The notes under the pieces were generated by a model that saw nothing but the letters and a program-made list of their open reading frames with translations, did no database searches and was not told the DNA's origin. DNA of 64,000 nucleotides. It comes from Actinomadura sp. WMMA1423 (lineage in GTDB: Bacteria > Actinomycetota > Actinomycetes > Streptosporangiales > Streptosporangiaceae). The DNA lies in assembly GCF_006547145.1 (NCBI RefSeq), contig NZ_CP041244.1, positions 3,100,001 to 3,164,000 on the forward strand. The letters run 5' to 3'. Position numbers and translations under genes: made by a program. Positions 44,191-52,424 of the stretch are shown one piece after another (positions within the stretch are counted from its first letter, which is position 1; every line of letters starts with the position of its first letter).

Positions 44191-45765
44191 GTGGAATTCC
44201 GAATTCTGCGCAGGAGGCTGGGCATCCGGGCGGGAGGCGGTGAATCCGTCGCCGTCCCCCATCCGGAGGCCCGCGGGCTGCTGGTCGCGCTGCTGCTGGA
44301 GGAGGGCCGCTCGGTCCCGGCCGGCGTGCTCGCCCGGCGGCTCGGATGCCTCTCCGGCGGCCCGGACCCGGCCGCGGCGCTCGCCCTCGCCGTCGGCACC
44401 GCGCGGCGTTCGCTGCCCCCCGGCCGCCTCGTCCCGGAGAACGGCGGATACCGGCTCGTCCTGGACGACGACGACCGTCTCGACCTGCGCCGGTTCCGGA
44501 CCCTGGCCGCACGCGCCCGGCACCTGCGCGCCACCGACGCCGCCGCGGCGATCGCGGTCTACGAGCGTGCTCTCGGACTGTGGGGCGAGGAGCCGCTGGG
44601 CGACCTGCCCGCCACCCCGGCCATGGAGGCGACCCGGCGGGCGCTCGTCGGCGAGCGCGGCCAGGTCCGTGAGGAGTTAGCGGAGGTCCGGCTCGCGCAG
44701 GGCCGCCACCTCGAACTCATCGGGCCGGCGCGCGGCTGGGTCGCGCAGGAGCCCGGCAACGAGCACCTGCGGAGCCTGCTGATGCTCGCGCTGCACCGGG
44801 CCGGGCGCAAGGGCGAGGCGCTGCGCCTGTACGAGGAGGCCGAGGCCCTGCCCGCACCGGCCGGGCCGGGGCCCGCACTGCGCCGGACCGCCGCCCAGAT
44901 CCGCCGCGACGACCCGGGCCTGGACTACCGGCCCCGGCCCGTCCTCGTGCCGCTGCCCGCCGAACGCGCCGCCGACCTGTCGATCGACACCCTCCGGGCC
45001 TCCCCCGCCCGCATCTACGACTACTACCTCGGCGGCAAGGACAACTACGCCGTCGACCGCGAGGCCGCCGAAGAGATCATGAAGACGGTGCCCGAGGCGC
45101 CCGCCGCGGCCCGCGCCAACCGGGACTTCCTCACCCGCGCCGTCCGGCACCTGGCCGCGCAGGCCGGCATCCGCCAGTTCATCGACGTCGGGACCGGCCT
45201 GCCCACGCAGGGCAACGTCCACGAGATCGCCCGCGACGCCGCACCCGACGCCCGCGTGGTCTATGTCGACAACGACCCCGTCGTGCTCGCGCACGGACGG
45301 GCCCTGCTGGAGGGCAGCCCCAGCGTCGCGGTCGTCGAGGGCGATCTGCGCCGCCCCGAGGAGCTCCTGGCCGATCCCCGGCTGAACGAGCTGATCGACC
45401 TCGGCGAGCCCGTGGGGCTGCTGCTGGTGGCCGTCCTGCACTTCGTCCACGACGAGGACGACCCCGCCGGGCTCGTCGGCCGCCTCGCGGACCGGCTGCC
45501 GCCCGGCAGCCACGTGGTGGTCTCCCACGGCTACGACGGCGGCATGGACCCCGGCGACACCGAGCACTCCCAGGCCGTCTACCGCCGGTCGAAACTGCCG
45601 ATCTACTCGCGCGGCCCGGAGGAGGTGGCCCGCTGCTTCACCGGGCTGGAGATCCTCGAACCCGGCATCGTGTGGGTCCCGCAGTGGGGGCGGCCGCCCC
45701 TCGCGGGCCCGGCGCGGGACCCGCAGATGAGCCATTTCATCGGGGCCGTCGCCCGCAAGCCCTGA
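44191..45765 (+). CDS. BTAD regulatory domain fused to a DUF574-type SAM methyltransferase
   Basis: The 524-residue fusion protein begins (V)EFRILRRRLGIR. It has a degenerate SARP/OmpR-like winged helix (about residues 1-90), then a bacterial transcriptional activator (BTAD) TPR-like domain (about 97-235: AAIAVYERALGLWGEEPLGD, AQGRHLELI, LLMLALHRAGRKGEALRLYE). From about 265 a complete DUF574 S-adenosylmethionine methyltransferase domain follows (SPARIYDYYLGGKDN, FIDVGTGLPTQGNVHEIA, YVDNDPVVLAH). These two halves are normally separate proteins. The 237-base gap before it holds no gene. It is convergent with the P450 gene; any link to the 2-MIB operon is unproven. Confidence 0.85.
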   Translation: MEFRILRRRLGIRAGGGESVAVPHPEARGLLVALLLEEGRSVPAGVLARRLGCLSGGPDPAAALALAVGTARRSLPPGRLVPENGGYRLVLDDDDRLDLRRFRTLAARARHLRATDAAAAIAVYERALGLWGEEPLGDLPATPAMEATRRALVGERGQVREELAEVRLAQGRHLELIGPARGWVAQEPGNEHLRSLLMLALHRAGRKGEALRLYEEAEALPAPAGPGPALRRTAAQIRRDDPGLDYRPRPVLVPLPAERAADLSIDTLRASPARIYDYYLGGKDNYAVDREAAEEIMKTVPEAPAAARANRDFLTRAVRHLAAQAGIRQFIDVGTGLPTQGNVHEIARDAAPDARVVYVDNDPVVLAHGRALLEGSPSVAVVEGDLRRPEELLADPRLNELIDLGEPVGLLLVAVLHFVHDEDDPAGLVGRLADRLPPGSHVVVSHGYDGGMDPGDTEHSQAVYRRSKLPIYSRGPEEVARCFTGLEILEPGIVWVPQWGRPPLAGPARDPQMSHFIGAVARKP

Positions 45766-45781
45766 GCGCCGGCCCCGCCCT

Positions 45782-46975
45782 TCACCCCGTCCTGCGGACG
45801 ACCGAGGTCGGCAGCTCGGCGAACCCGCGCACGTACGGCGAGTTGACGCGCCGGGCCGCGGCCTCGTCGATGTCGTAGTCGCCGACGCGGGCCACGAGCT
45901 CCTCCAGCGCGATCCGGGCCTCCAGCCGGGCCAGGTGCGCCCCGATGCAGTAGTGCCGCCCCGACCCGAAACTGATCTTCGCCGTGGTGTCGCGCCCCAG
46001 GTCGAACCGGTCGGGGTCGGCGAACGCGCGCGGGTCGCGGTTCGCGGCGCCGATCACCAGCAGCATGCGGGCCCCGGCCGGGACGGTCACGCCGTGCAGG
46101 GTGAACTCCCCGGTCACGGTCCGCCCGTCGGCCTGCGCCGGCGGCTCCAGCCGGAGCGTCTCCTCGATCCAGTCGCCGATCCGCCCGAACGCCTCGGACG
46201 GCCGGTCCAGATGCCGCCAGGCGCAGTGCCAGGCGCCCGAGATGAGGTTGGTCGCGGTCTCGTTCCCGGCCGCGATCAGGATGAACAGCACCCCCATGAT
46301 CTCGGCTTCGGTCAGGTGGTCGGTGCCCTCGGCCGCGTCCAGCAGCGCCGACGCCAGGTCGTCGCGGCGCCGCGCCCGGCGCTCGGCGATCAGGTCGTGG
46401 AAGTAGCCCACCAGAGCGGGGATCGCCTCCCGCCCGGCCCGCGTGACGTCCTGGACGCCCTGCTGGTGGTGCACGATCGCGTCGGCCAGCCGCCGCAGCT
46501 CGCCGCGGTCGCCCTCCGGGACGCCGACCAGCTCGGAGATGACGTCCATCGGCAGCAGCGCCGCGTAGTCGGCCACGAGGTCCAGCTCCGCGCCCGGCCC
46601 CGCGCCGTCCAGCGCCCGGTCCAGGTGGCCGCGGGCGATGTCGCGGACCCGCGGCTCCAGTTCGGCGACGCGGCGCGGGGTGAACGCCTTCGCCACGAGC
46701 CCGCGCATCCGGGTGTGCTCGGGCGGGTCCATCGCGAGGAACGACGCGTGCGTCCGCGCCTTCGGCCCCCACACCGACGGTTCCAGCAGGATCCCGTTGG
46801 CACTGGAGAACCTCCGGAAGTCCCGGAACGCCGCGGTCACGTCCTCGTGCCGCGACAGCACCCAGAAATCCTCGTCGTCATTACGGTAGACCGGGGCGTC
46901 CTCCCTTAACTGCGCGTAAACGGGATACGGATCCTGCTGGATTCCGTAGTCGTACAGGCTGTACCGCACACCCAT
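45782..46975 (-). CDS. Cytochrome P450
   Basis: The 397-residue class I bacterial P450 has an I-helix with AAGNETATN (Asn replaces the usual Asp/Glu before Glu-Thr), K-helix EETLR, PAQADGRTV, and the haem loop FGSGRHYCIGAHLAR with Cys near residue 345. The ERR-triad Arg lies in DPDRFDLGRD. It needs a ferredoxin and reductase, neither of which is nearby. Substrate unknown; it is convergent with the BTAD-methyltransferase gene. AGGAGG lies 5 bases before the ATG. Confidence 0.92.
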   Translation of the reverse strand: MGVRYSLYDYGIQQDPYPVYAQLREDAPVYRNDDEDFWVLSRHEDVTAAFRDFRRFSSANGILLEPSVWGPKARTHASFLAMDPPEHTRMRGLVAKAFTPRRVAELEPRVRDIARGHLDRALDGAGPGAELDLVADYAALLPMDVISELVGVPEGDRGELRRLADAIVHHQQGVQDVTRAGREAIPALVGYFHDLIAERRARRRDDLASALLDAAEGTDHLTEAEIMGVLFILIAAGNETATNLISGAWHCAWRHLDRPSEAFGRIGDWIEETLRLEPPAQADGRTVTGEFTLHGVTVPAGARMLLVIGAANRDPRAFADPDRFDLGRDTTAKISFGSGRHYCIGAHLARLEARIALEELVARVGDYDIDEAAARRVNSPYVRGFAELPTSVVRRTG

Positions 46976-47184
46976 TGCAGCCTCCTACCGCCATCGAAAG
47001 CCGCGCGCCCGCCGCGATCCGCCATGGCGCCCTCCCCCAACCCCAGCACATCACGCGCCGGGCAATGGTGACCGATTACGGCCATTAGGCGGTGGACCGT
47101 GCCACGGAATCCCGGACCCGGAGGGCCCGCGCGACGGCCGCCGAACGGCCGGGCGCGGGCCTCGCGGGCGCGGTGGGCGGGCGG

Positions 47185-48390
47185 TCAGCTCGAGGGCTTC
47201 TCGCGGAGGCCTTCGACGGGGTGGGGGCCGTCGGTCTCCAGGCGGTACTCGTCGCCGAACTTGGCGCGGTGCTCGTCGATCACGCGCTCCTGCGGCGGGC
47301 GCTCGGCGTTGATCTTGTCCTGGTACTCCTCGAAGCGGCGGTGCGCCTCCTGGACGTACCCGGTGCCGAGGGTCGTGTAGTCGATCTGGGTGGCCAGCAG
47401 CTCGCGCACGTACTGCTTGTTCGGCTCGAACGTGACCGGCTCGGGCAGCTCGGGCGCGAGGATGCTCTCAGGGTCGCGGCCGTCGTGGCGGCGCATCAGG
47501 TCGCAGGCGATCCGCAGGTGCTCCAGCTCCATGTTCAGGTGCAGCTCCCAGATGCCCTTGACGCGCGGGTCGGACTCGGTCTGCATGAACGAGTAGTACA
47601 GGTAGCACTCGTTGTACTCGTGGTTGACGAGCCGCTCCCACCACGTCTCCCCCGGGTCGACCAGCGACTCGTAGTGGGTGACGTGCTCCTCCTCGATCAG
47701 TCCGATGTCCTGGTAGAGCTGGCGGGCGATGGGCTCCATGTACATCGGGCCGACGTTCATGTAGAAGTTCATCGTCTGCTGCTCGGCCGCCATGATCGTC
47801 AGCGCGTGCAGCTTGGAGATCGGCGCCGCCGCCTCCCGGTCGTAGGGCTCGCGGACGTTGTCGAACGGGTGGCGGTGCTGGAGCTGCCCGGGACGGCCCG
47901 GCATGACCTCGGTGAGCTGGTCGACGATCTTCTCGGCCCGGCGGTGCTCGATCATCTCGTACAGGTTGGAGTACCGGTAGAGGTGGTCGAAGTCCTCCAG
48001 CAGCCCGAACTGGTAGGCCTGCTTGAGGTACGGGTCGGGCTCCTGGCGGGCGACCCAGCCGGTCAGGTCGACCGCGACCTGCTCGTAGCTGATGGTGGTC
48101 TCCAGGACCGAGGCCTGGCCGGGCAGCAGCCAGTTGACCACCTTCTGCTGCTGCTGCTCGATGTTGCGGACCTGGGCCAGCTGCTGCTTGACCTCCAGGT
48201 CGGGGCAGACGCGGTTGAAGTGGTGGCTGAACATGATCGCCTCCACCTCGATGCCGTTCATCGCGATGATGCGGCACTTGGTGTAGGGATCGGACTTGTC
48301 GGGATCGACGGGCGCCACGTCCAGCTGGGCCCAGTTGCGCAGCTGGTCGTCCAGCGGGATGCCGCGGTGTTCGAGCGGGTTGAAGGCCAC
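47185..48390 (-). CDS. Ferritin-like di-iron domain protein of unknown function
   Basis: The 401-residue protein is rich in Glu/His helices: GIEVEAIMFSHHFNRV near residue 46, GLIEEEHVTHYESLVDPGE near 255, HEYNECYLYYSFMQTES near 280 and GIWELHLNMELEHLRIACDL near 305. The spaced E...ExxH pairs are what a four-helix ferritin-like di-iron site would use. I do not know a characterised member. GTG start at 48390 with an AGGAAGGGA site about 9-12 bases upstream. It is divergent from a hemerythrin gene (242-base gap), suggesting shared iron or oxygen regulation. Confidence 0.65.
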   Translation of the reverse strand: MAFNPLEHRGIPLDDQLRNWAQLDVAPVDPDKSDPYTKCRIIAMNGIEVEAIMFSHHFNRVCPDLEVKQQLAQVRNIEQQQQKVVNWLLPGQASVLETTISYEQVAVDLTGWVARQEPDPYLKQAYQFGLLEDFDHLYRYSNLYEMIEHRRAEKIVDQLTEVMPGRPGQLQHRHPFDNVREPYDREAAAPISKLHALTIMAAEQQTMNFYMNVGPMYMEPIARQLYQDIGLIEEEHVTHYESLVDPGETWWERLVNHEYNECYLYYSFMQTESDPRVKGIWELHLNMELEHLRIACDLMRRHDGRDPESILAPELPEPVTFEPNKQYVRELLATQIDYTTLGTGYVQEAHRRFEEYQDKINAERPPQERVIDEHRAKFGDEYRLETDGPHPVEGLREKPSS

Positions 48391-48632
48391 CAGGCTCGTC
48401 CCTTCCTGTGATGCCGTTCGGGTTGACGACCGGTGCGCCTACCCGAGGCGTCCCCTCCTTCACCTCTCCGAGCTCGGGTTTTTCAAGATTGGCTCCGTGT
48501 TGACCGACTCCCGGCACGGCCGGGCGAGAACCATTCGCATGGGCGCCGGACCTCTGGGTACGGGCGGCCGCATCGCCCGTCATTCACACCGCCCGGCCGG
48601 GGGACCGCCGGGCGAGGAAGCGAGGAAGGCCC

Positions 48633-49205
48633 ATGCGGACCACACCCGCCAACGCCGAGACCACCGAGGACGTCGTCGACCTGCTGCGCGCGCAGCACGG
48701 CCGGATCAGGGACCTGTTCGACGAGGTCATGGACTCCGAGGGCGCCGAGCGCCAGAAGGCCTTCCACCGGCTGGTGAAGCTGCTGGCCATCCACGAGACC
48801 GCCGAAGAGGAGATCATCCACCCCGTGGCCCGGCGCCTGCCCGGCGGCGACGGCATCGTGGACGACCGCCTGGCCGAGGAGCGCGAGGCCAAGGAGCTGC
48901 TCTCGGAGCTGGACGGCATGGACACCGATGACCCGCGCTTCCTCAAGTCGCTCGACAAGCTGCGCGTCGACGTGCTCACCCACGCGCGCGCCGAGGAGCG
49001 CTACGAGTTCGACCGGCTCAAGGACGAGTTCAGCCCCGCCCAGCTCAAGGGCTTCGCCGCCGCGGTCCGCGCCGCCGAGGCCACCGCGCCCACCCGCCCG
49101 CATCCCGGCGTGGAGTCCGCGACCAAGAACATGCTCGCCGGCCCGATGGCCGCGGTGGCCGACCGCGTCCGCGACATGATCCGCGACGCCCGCGGCAAGT
49201 CCTGA
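48633..49205 (+). CDS. Hemerythrin HHE cation-binding domain protein
   Basis: The 190-residue protein has the hemerythrin ligands: His in LRAQHGRIRDLFDEV near residue 27, HETAEEEIIHPVARR near residue 52 and HARAEERYEFDRL near residue 118, a four-helix bundle binding a di-iron centre. The C-terminal 50 residues are an extra basic helix. Roles in the family include oxygen or NO sensing and iron storage. The neighbouring divergent gene is also a predicted di-iron protein. Confidence 0.85.
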   Translation: MRTTPANAETTEDVVDLLRAQHGRIRDLFDEVMDSEGAERQKAFHRLVKLLAIHETAEEEIIHPVARRLPGGDGIVDDRLAEEREAKELLSELDGMDTDDPRFLKSLDKLRVDVLTHARAEERYEFDRLKDEFSPAQLKGFAAAVRAAEATAPTRPHPGVESATKNMLAGPMAAVADRVRDMIRDARGKS

Positions 49206-49309
49206 CCGCGGGCGCCGGCGCGTCCCCGGCCGGTGTTGGGTACCGTGCCGCGCGGACCTGAGTAGGAGGACGGATCGGTCGAGCGGCCGGAAGCCTGTTC
49301 ACTGGGTCC

Positions 49310-49657
49310 GTGATCAAGGATGACACCGCCGCCGCTCCCAGGACGCGCTCGGCCTGGGGAGTGGCCGCGGCGACCGCTCTCGCCCTGCTGCTCCCCGCCA
49401 CCGTGCTCGCCTGGCTGTGCGTGCTCGCGACCCCGGAGTACGCGCGGTGCCTCACCTATGGAGAGCAGTGCGATCCGGCCTCGGAGACGCTCATGCCCAT
49501 CGCCTGGTGGTCCTTCTGGGGCAGCGCCGCCGCCGGGGCCGGTGCTCTGGTGCTGCGGCCCGCTTGGGCGATCACCGCGCGGATCCGTCCCACCCTGGTC
49601 CTCGGGCAGGTGGCGCTTCTGCTCGTGACCTGCATGGCCGTGGTCGCCAGCGCCTGA
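49310..49657 (+). CDS. Small three-helix membrane protein
   Basis: The 115-residue protein starts at GTG 49310 with three hydrophobic helices (AAATALALLLPATVLAWLCV; IAWWSFWGSAAAGAGALVL; LVLGQVALLLVTCMAVVASA). A Cys pair in the first outer loop (YARCLTYGEQCDP) could form a disulfide. No family recognised. A 31-base sequence just beyond its stop is repeated after the next gene. Confidence 0.6.
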   Translation: MIKDDTAAAPRTRSAWGVAAATALALLLPATVLAWLCVLATPEYARCLTYGEQCDPASETLMPIAWWSFWGSAAAGAGALVLRPAWAITARIRPTLVLGQVALLLVTCMAVVASA

Positions 49658-49659
49658 AC

Positions 49660-49690
49660 CGGCCGCGCCGCGCCGAAGGTCGTCAGCGGG
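49660..49690. repeat. 31-bp direct repeat, copy 1
   Basis: CGGCCGCGCCGCGCCGA then AGGTCGTCAGCGGG; 29 of 31 bases match copy 2 at 50792-50822. It begins 2 bases after a stop codon. The following 180 bases (to 49871) contain no convincing gene. Confidence 0.8.
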
Positions 49691-49871
49691 CAGGCGGAGG
49701 TCCGAGCAACCGTGCCGCTCGGCGAACGCGCGCAGCCCCGTCCTCAAGGACGACTTCGCAGGGGCCGCACATTCTCCATTCCGCCGGTTCGGGTCCCTTT
49801 CAGACGGCCGGAAGGAACGTTTCGGAAGTCTGAATCCGACGATAGGGTGCCCAGCGGCGACGGGAGGAACC

Positions 49872-50789
49872 CTGAAAACGCAACAGTGGCCAGAAAGCGA
49901 CATTGTCGACCAAACTGGGCGAACAGCAGTCGTTACCGGATCCAATACCGGGCTCGGCTTCGCGATCGCCAAGGCGCTGGCGGCGCGCGGCGCATCGGTG
50001 GTGCTCGCGGTCCGCGACACGGAGAAGGGAGACCTCGCGGCAGCCCGGATCGCCGGCACCGTGCCGGAAGCGAGGCTCGCGGTCCTGCGCTTGGACCTCT
50101 CCGACCTCGGTTCGGTGCGCGCCGCCGCCGAGCGGCTGAGGTCCGCTCACGAGAGGATCGATATCCTGGTCAACAACGCGGGTGTCATGTACCCGCCGTA
50201 CAGCAGGACCCAGGACGGGTTCGAGTTGCAGTTCGGCACGAACCATCTCGGCCACTTCGCACTGACGGGTCTCCTGCTGGACCGGCTGCTGGCCTCCGAA
50301 CGCTCCCGCGTGGTCACGATGAGCAGCATGGGCCACCGGTTCCGGGCGCGGATCAACTTCGAGGACCTACAGTCCGAGCGGCGTTACAGCCGTGTGGCCG
50401 CGTACGGGCAGTCGAAGCTGGCCAACATCATGTTCACCTATGAGCTCCAGCGCAGGCTGGCCGGGACCGGGACGGTCGCCGTGGCGGCGCATCCGGGCGT
50501 CTCCGACACCGAACTGCCGCGTCACACGCCCGCGCCGATCCGCGCACTGGGCAGGGTGATGCCCGCCCTACGCCTGATGCAGCCCGCGGAGATGGGGGCG
50601 CTGCCCGCGCTGCGCGCGGCGACGGATCCGGATGTGAGCGGCGGCGAGTACTTCGGTCCACGAGGCGTCGGGGGCATTCGCGGTTACCCGGTGCGCGCGA
50701 GGTCCAGCGCCGCCTCTCTCGACGTGGAGGGGCAGCGTCGCCTCTGGGAGTGCTCGGAGAGGCTGACGGGCGTCAGGTATCCGGTCTGA
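49872..50789 (+). CDS. Short-chain dehydrogenase, probable CTG start
   Basis: The 305-residue SDR has TGRTAVVTGSNTGLGFAIAK near residue 16, NNAGVMYPP near residue 90, catalytic Ser in MSSMGHRF and YGQSK (Y-x3-K) near residue 178, ending LWECSERLTGVRYPV. The NAD-binding TGSNTGLG lies upstream of the first GTG (49998), so that codon cannot be the true start. The only sensible start is CTG 49872, with GGGAGGA ending 4 bases upstream, giving (M)KTQQWPESDIVDQTG as in its relatives. Substrate unknown. Confidence 0.82.
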   Translation: MKTQQWPESDIVDQTGRTAVVTGSNTGLGFAIAKALAARGASVVLAVRDTEKGDLAAARIAGTVPEARLAVLRLDLSDLGSVRAAAERLRSAHERIDILVNNAGVMYPPYSRTQDGFELQFGTNHLGHFALTGLLLDRLLASERSRVVTMSSMGHRFRARINFEDLQSERRYSRVAAYGQSKLANIMFTYELQRRLAGTGTVAVAAHPGVSDTELPRHTPAPIRALGRVMPALRLMQPAEMGALPALRAATDPDVSGGEYFGPRGVGGIRGYPVRARSSAASLDVEGQRRLWECSERLTGVRYPV

Positions 50790-50791
50790 GA

Positions 50792-50822
50792 CGGCCGCGC
50801 CGCGCCGAGGGTCTTCAGCGGG
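50792..50822. repeat. 31-bp direct repeat, copy 2
   Basis: This is the second copy of the repeat at 49660-49690, again starting 2 bases after a stop codon, here that of the SDR gene. It also forms the point where the disrupted minus-strand gene loses its recognisable 3' end. Confidence 0.8.
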
Positions 50823-51601
50823 GTTGCCGTACCCGTGGCCGCCGTAGCCCTCGTCGTACTGGGCGGACTCCAGCCGTTGGGCGTACGGGCCGTAGTTCGC
50901 CTGGAAGTGGTACGCGTCCGCACGGAAGGCCACCGTCTTGCCGAGGACGCAGTCCTCGACGGGTGAGTTCCCGCCCCCCACGTTCCACTTGATCCAGTTG
51001 ACCTCGCCCCGGTCCACCGCGGTCGCGACCGGGATACCGGCGCAGGTCCCCCCGACGTTCTCGGGGAGCGTGTCGCCGGACGGCCTCGAAACCGGCGGGA
51101 TCGGGCCGCCGGGCTTGGCCTCGCACCCGTAGCGGCGGGCGGCCCGCACCGCCGTGGCGGTGACGAGCCGGGCGGCCCGGCGCGCCTCGTCCGTCCCCGC
51201 CGCCTCGTCCCGGACCGCGGACACCACCACGGACGCGTGCCGGTTGGTGCAGGGCAGGACCACCGCGGTGTTCTGAAGGTCGGTGAAGCCCTCCCAACCG
51301 CCGCCCAGCGGCATCGGCAGTTCGGCCGCGCGCCGAGCTCGCACCTCTCCCAGCGCAGGCCGTCATGTTCCGGTACGGAGCGGTCGCGCCCGAGGAGGCT
51401 CTGGTCGTGGCCGGTGAAGGCGGCGGACTCCGCCTCGGGCACGAGCCCCTGGCAGAAGCCGGCGAGCCTGTCGCGGTAGCGCCAGTCCCTGCCGGTGTCG
51501 CTGAGCCGGTACCAGCCGAACGCCGCGACCGCGATCACCACCAGCGGAACGACCCCGAACAGCCCCACACGCCGCAACACCGGCATCCGACCCGCGCCCA
51601 C
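50793..51601 (-). pseudogene. Frameshifted exported/membrane-anchored hypothetical protein
   Basis: The first 90 or so codons from 51601 (GTG) or 51586 (ATG) encode a single helix anchor (VGLFGVVPLVVIAVAAFGWY) and a protein-like sequence ending near WERCELGAR. From about 51330 the plausible protein continues in another frame: LPMPLGGGWEGFTDLQNTAV ... DEGYGGHGYGNP. The shift needs one indel. The second frame then runs without a sensible stop into the repeat and antisense to the SDR gene, so the 3' end also seems lost. The middle has several conserved-looking Cys, but no family was recognised. A sequencing error remains possible for the shift. Confidence 0.55.
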
Positions 51602-51794
51602 TTCCGGTCAGCCGCAACACCGTCCGGCGCCCGGCACAAAGCCCTCTTCCTATCGACAGCCAGACATGTAGTCAAATAATCACATAAAGCGACGGGATCC
51701 TCGTGCGGCGATGCGCCTTCCATGGCGTCGTCATGTGAGGCAGGTCACAGGAACCCGGTGGGCCCGGCGAACAGTCCTGCATGTGGAGATGAGT

Positions 51795-52424
51795 ATGCGT
51801 GCCCGCGTTCACGCAGGAGACCCCGAGGCGTTCAGAGAACTGTTCGACGAACACGCGCGCTCGGTGTACAACCACGCCTTCCGCCTGACGGGGAACTGGT
51901 CGGCGGCGGAGGACGTCGTGTCCCTCACCTTCCTGGAGTCATGGCGGCTTCGCGAACGGGTCGACCTCGATGCCGACGGATCGCTGCGTCCGTGGCTCCT
52001 GGGCATCGCCACCAACGTCGCCCGGAACGTGCGCCGCGCCGCCCGGCGGCACGAGGGCGCGCTCGCGCGGCTGCCGAAGGGCGAGGTCGTGCCGGACTTC
52101 ACCGACGAGATCACGGCCCGCATCGACGACCGGGAGCGGCTCGCCCGGATGCGGGCGGGGCTGGCGGCGCTCCGCGAACCCGAGCGCGAGGTGCTGGCGC
52201 TGTGCGTCTGGTCGGGTCTCGGCTACGCCGAGGCCGCCGAGGCGCTCGGCGTGCCGGTCGGCACGGTGCGCTCCCGGTTGTCCCGCGCGCGCAGGAAGCT
52301 GGAAAGGCTCACCGCCGGGCGGGCGCGGCCGCCCGAAGAAGGCCCGGAACCGGTGTCCGGCCACGGACAGGAAGAGGATGACCGCGAGATCGCGGTCCGG
52401 TCCGCTCAGGAGAAAGCCCGATGA
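51795..52424 (+). CDS. ECF sigma factor paired with a CU044_5270 protein
   Basis: The protein is about 209 residues. Region 2 lies near residues 10-75 (FRELFDEHARSVYNHAFRLT, AAEDVVSLTFLESW) and region 4 near 115-165 (LREPEREVLALCVWSGLGYA, VPVGTVRSRLSRARRKL). A GGAG site fits ATG 51795 (6-base spacing) better than the ATG at 51789. Its stop overlaps the start of the next gene by ATGA, the usual arrangement for this sigma family and its CU044_5270-type partner, which probably acts as its regulator. Confidence 0.9.
   Translation: MRARVHAGDPEAFRELFDEHARSVYNHAFRLTGNWSAAEDVVSLTFLESWRLRERVDLDADGSLRPWLLGIATNVARNVRRAARRHEGALARLPKGEVVPDFTDEITARIDDRERLARMRAGLAALREPEREVLALCVWSGLGYAEAAEALGVPVGTVRSRLSRARRKLERLTAGRARPPEEGPEPVSGHGQEEDDREIAVRSAQEKAR

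Noticed and set aside
45782..46975. P450 as a tailoring enzyme of the 2-MIB operon
   Set aside because: It is on the opposite strand, beyond a terminator and another gene; nothing in the sequence links it to 2-MIB.
49691..49871. Minus-strand remnant reading LRAFAERHGCSDLRLPADDL
   Set aside because: The stretch looks protein-like but has no start, no family and no continuation; too short to annotate.
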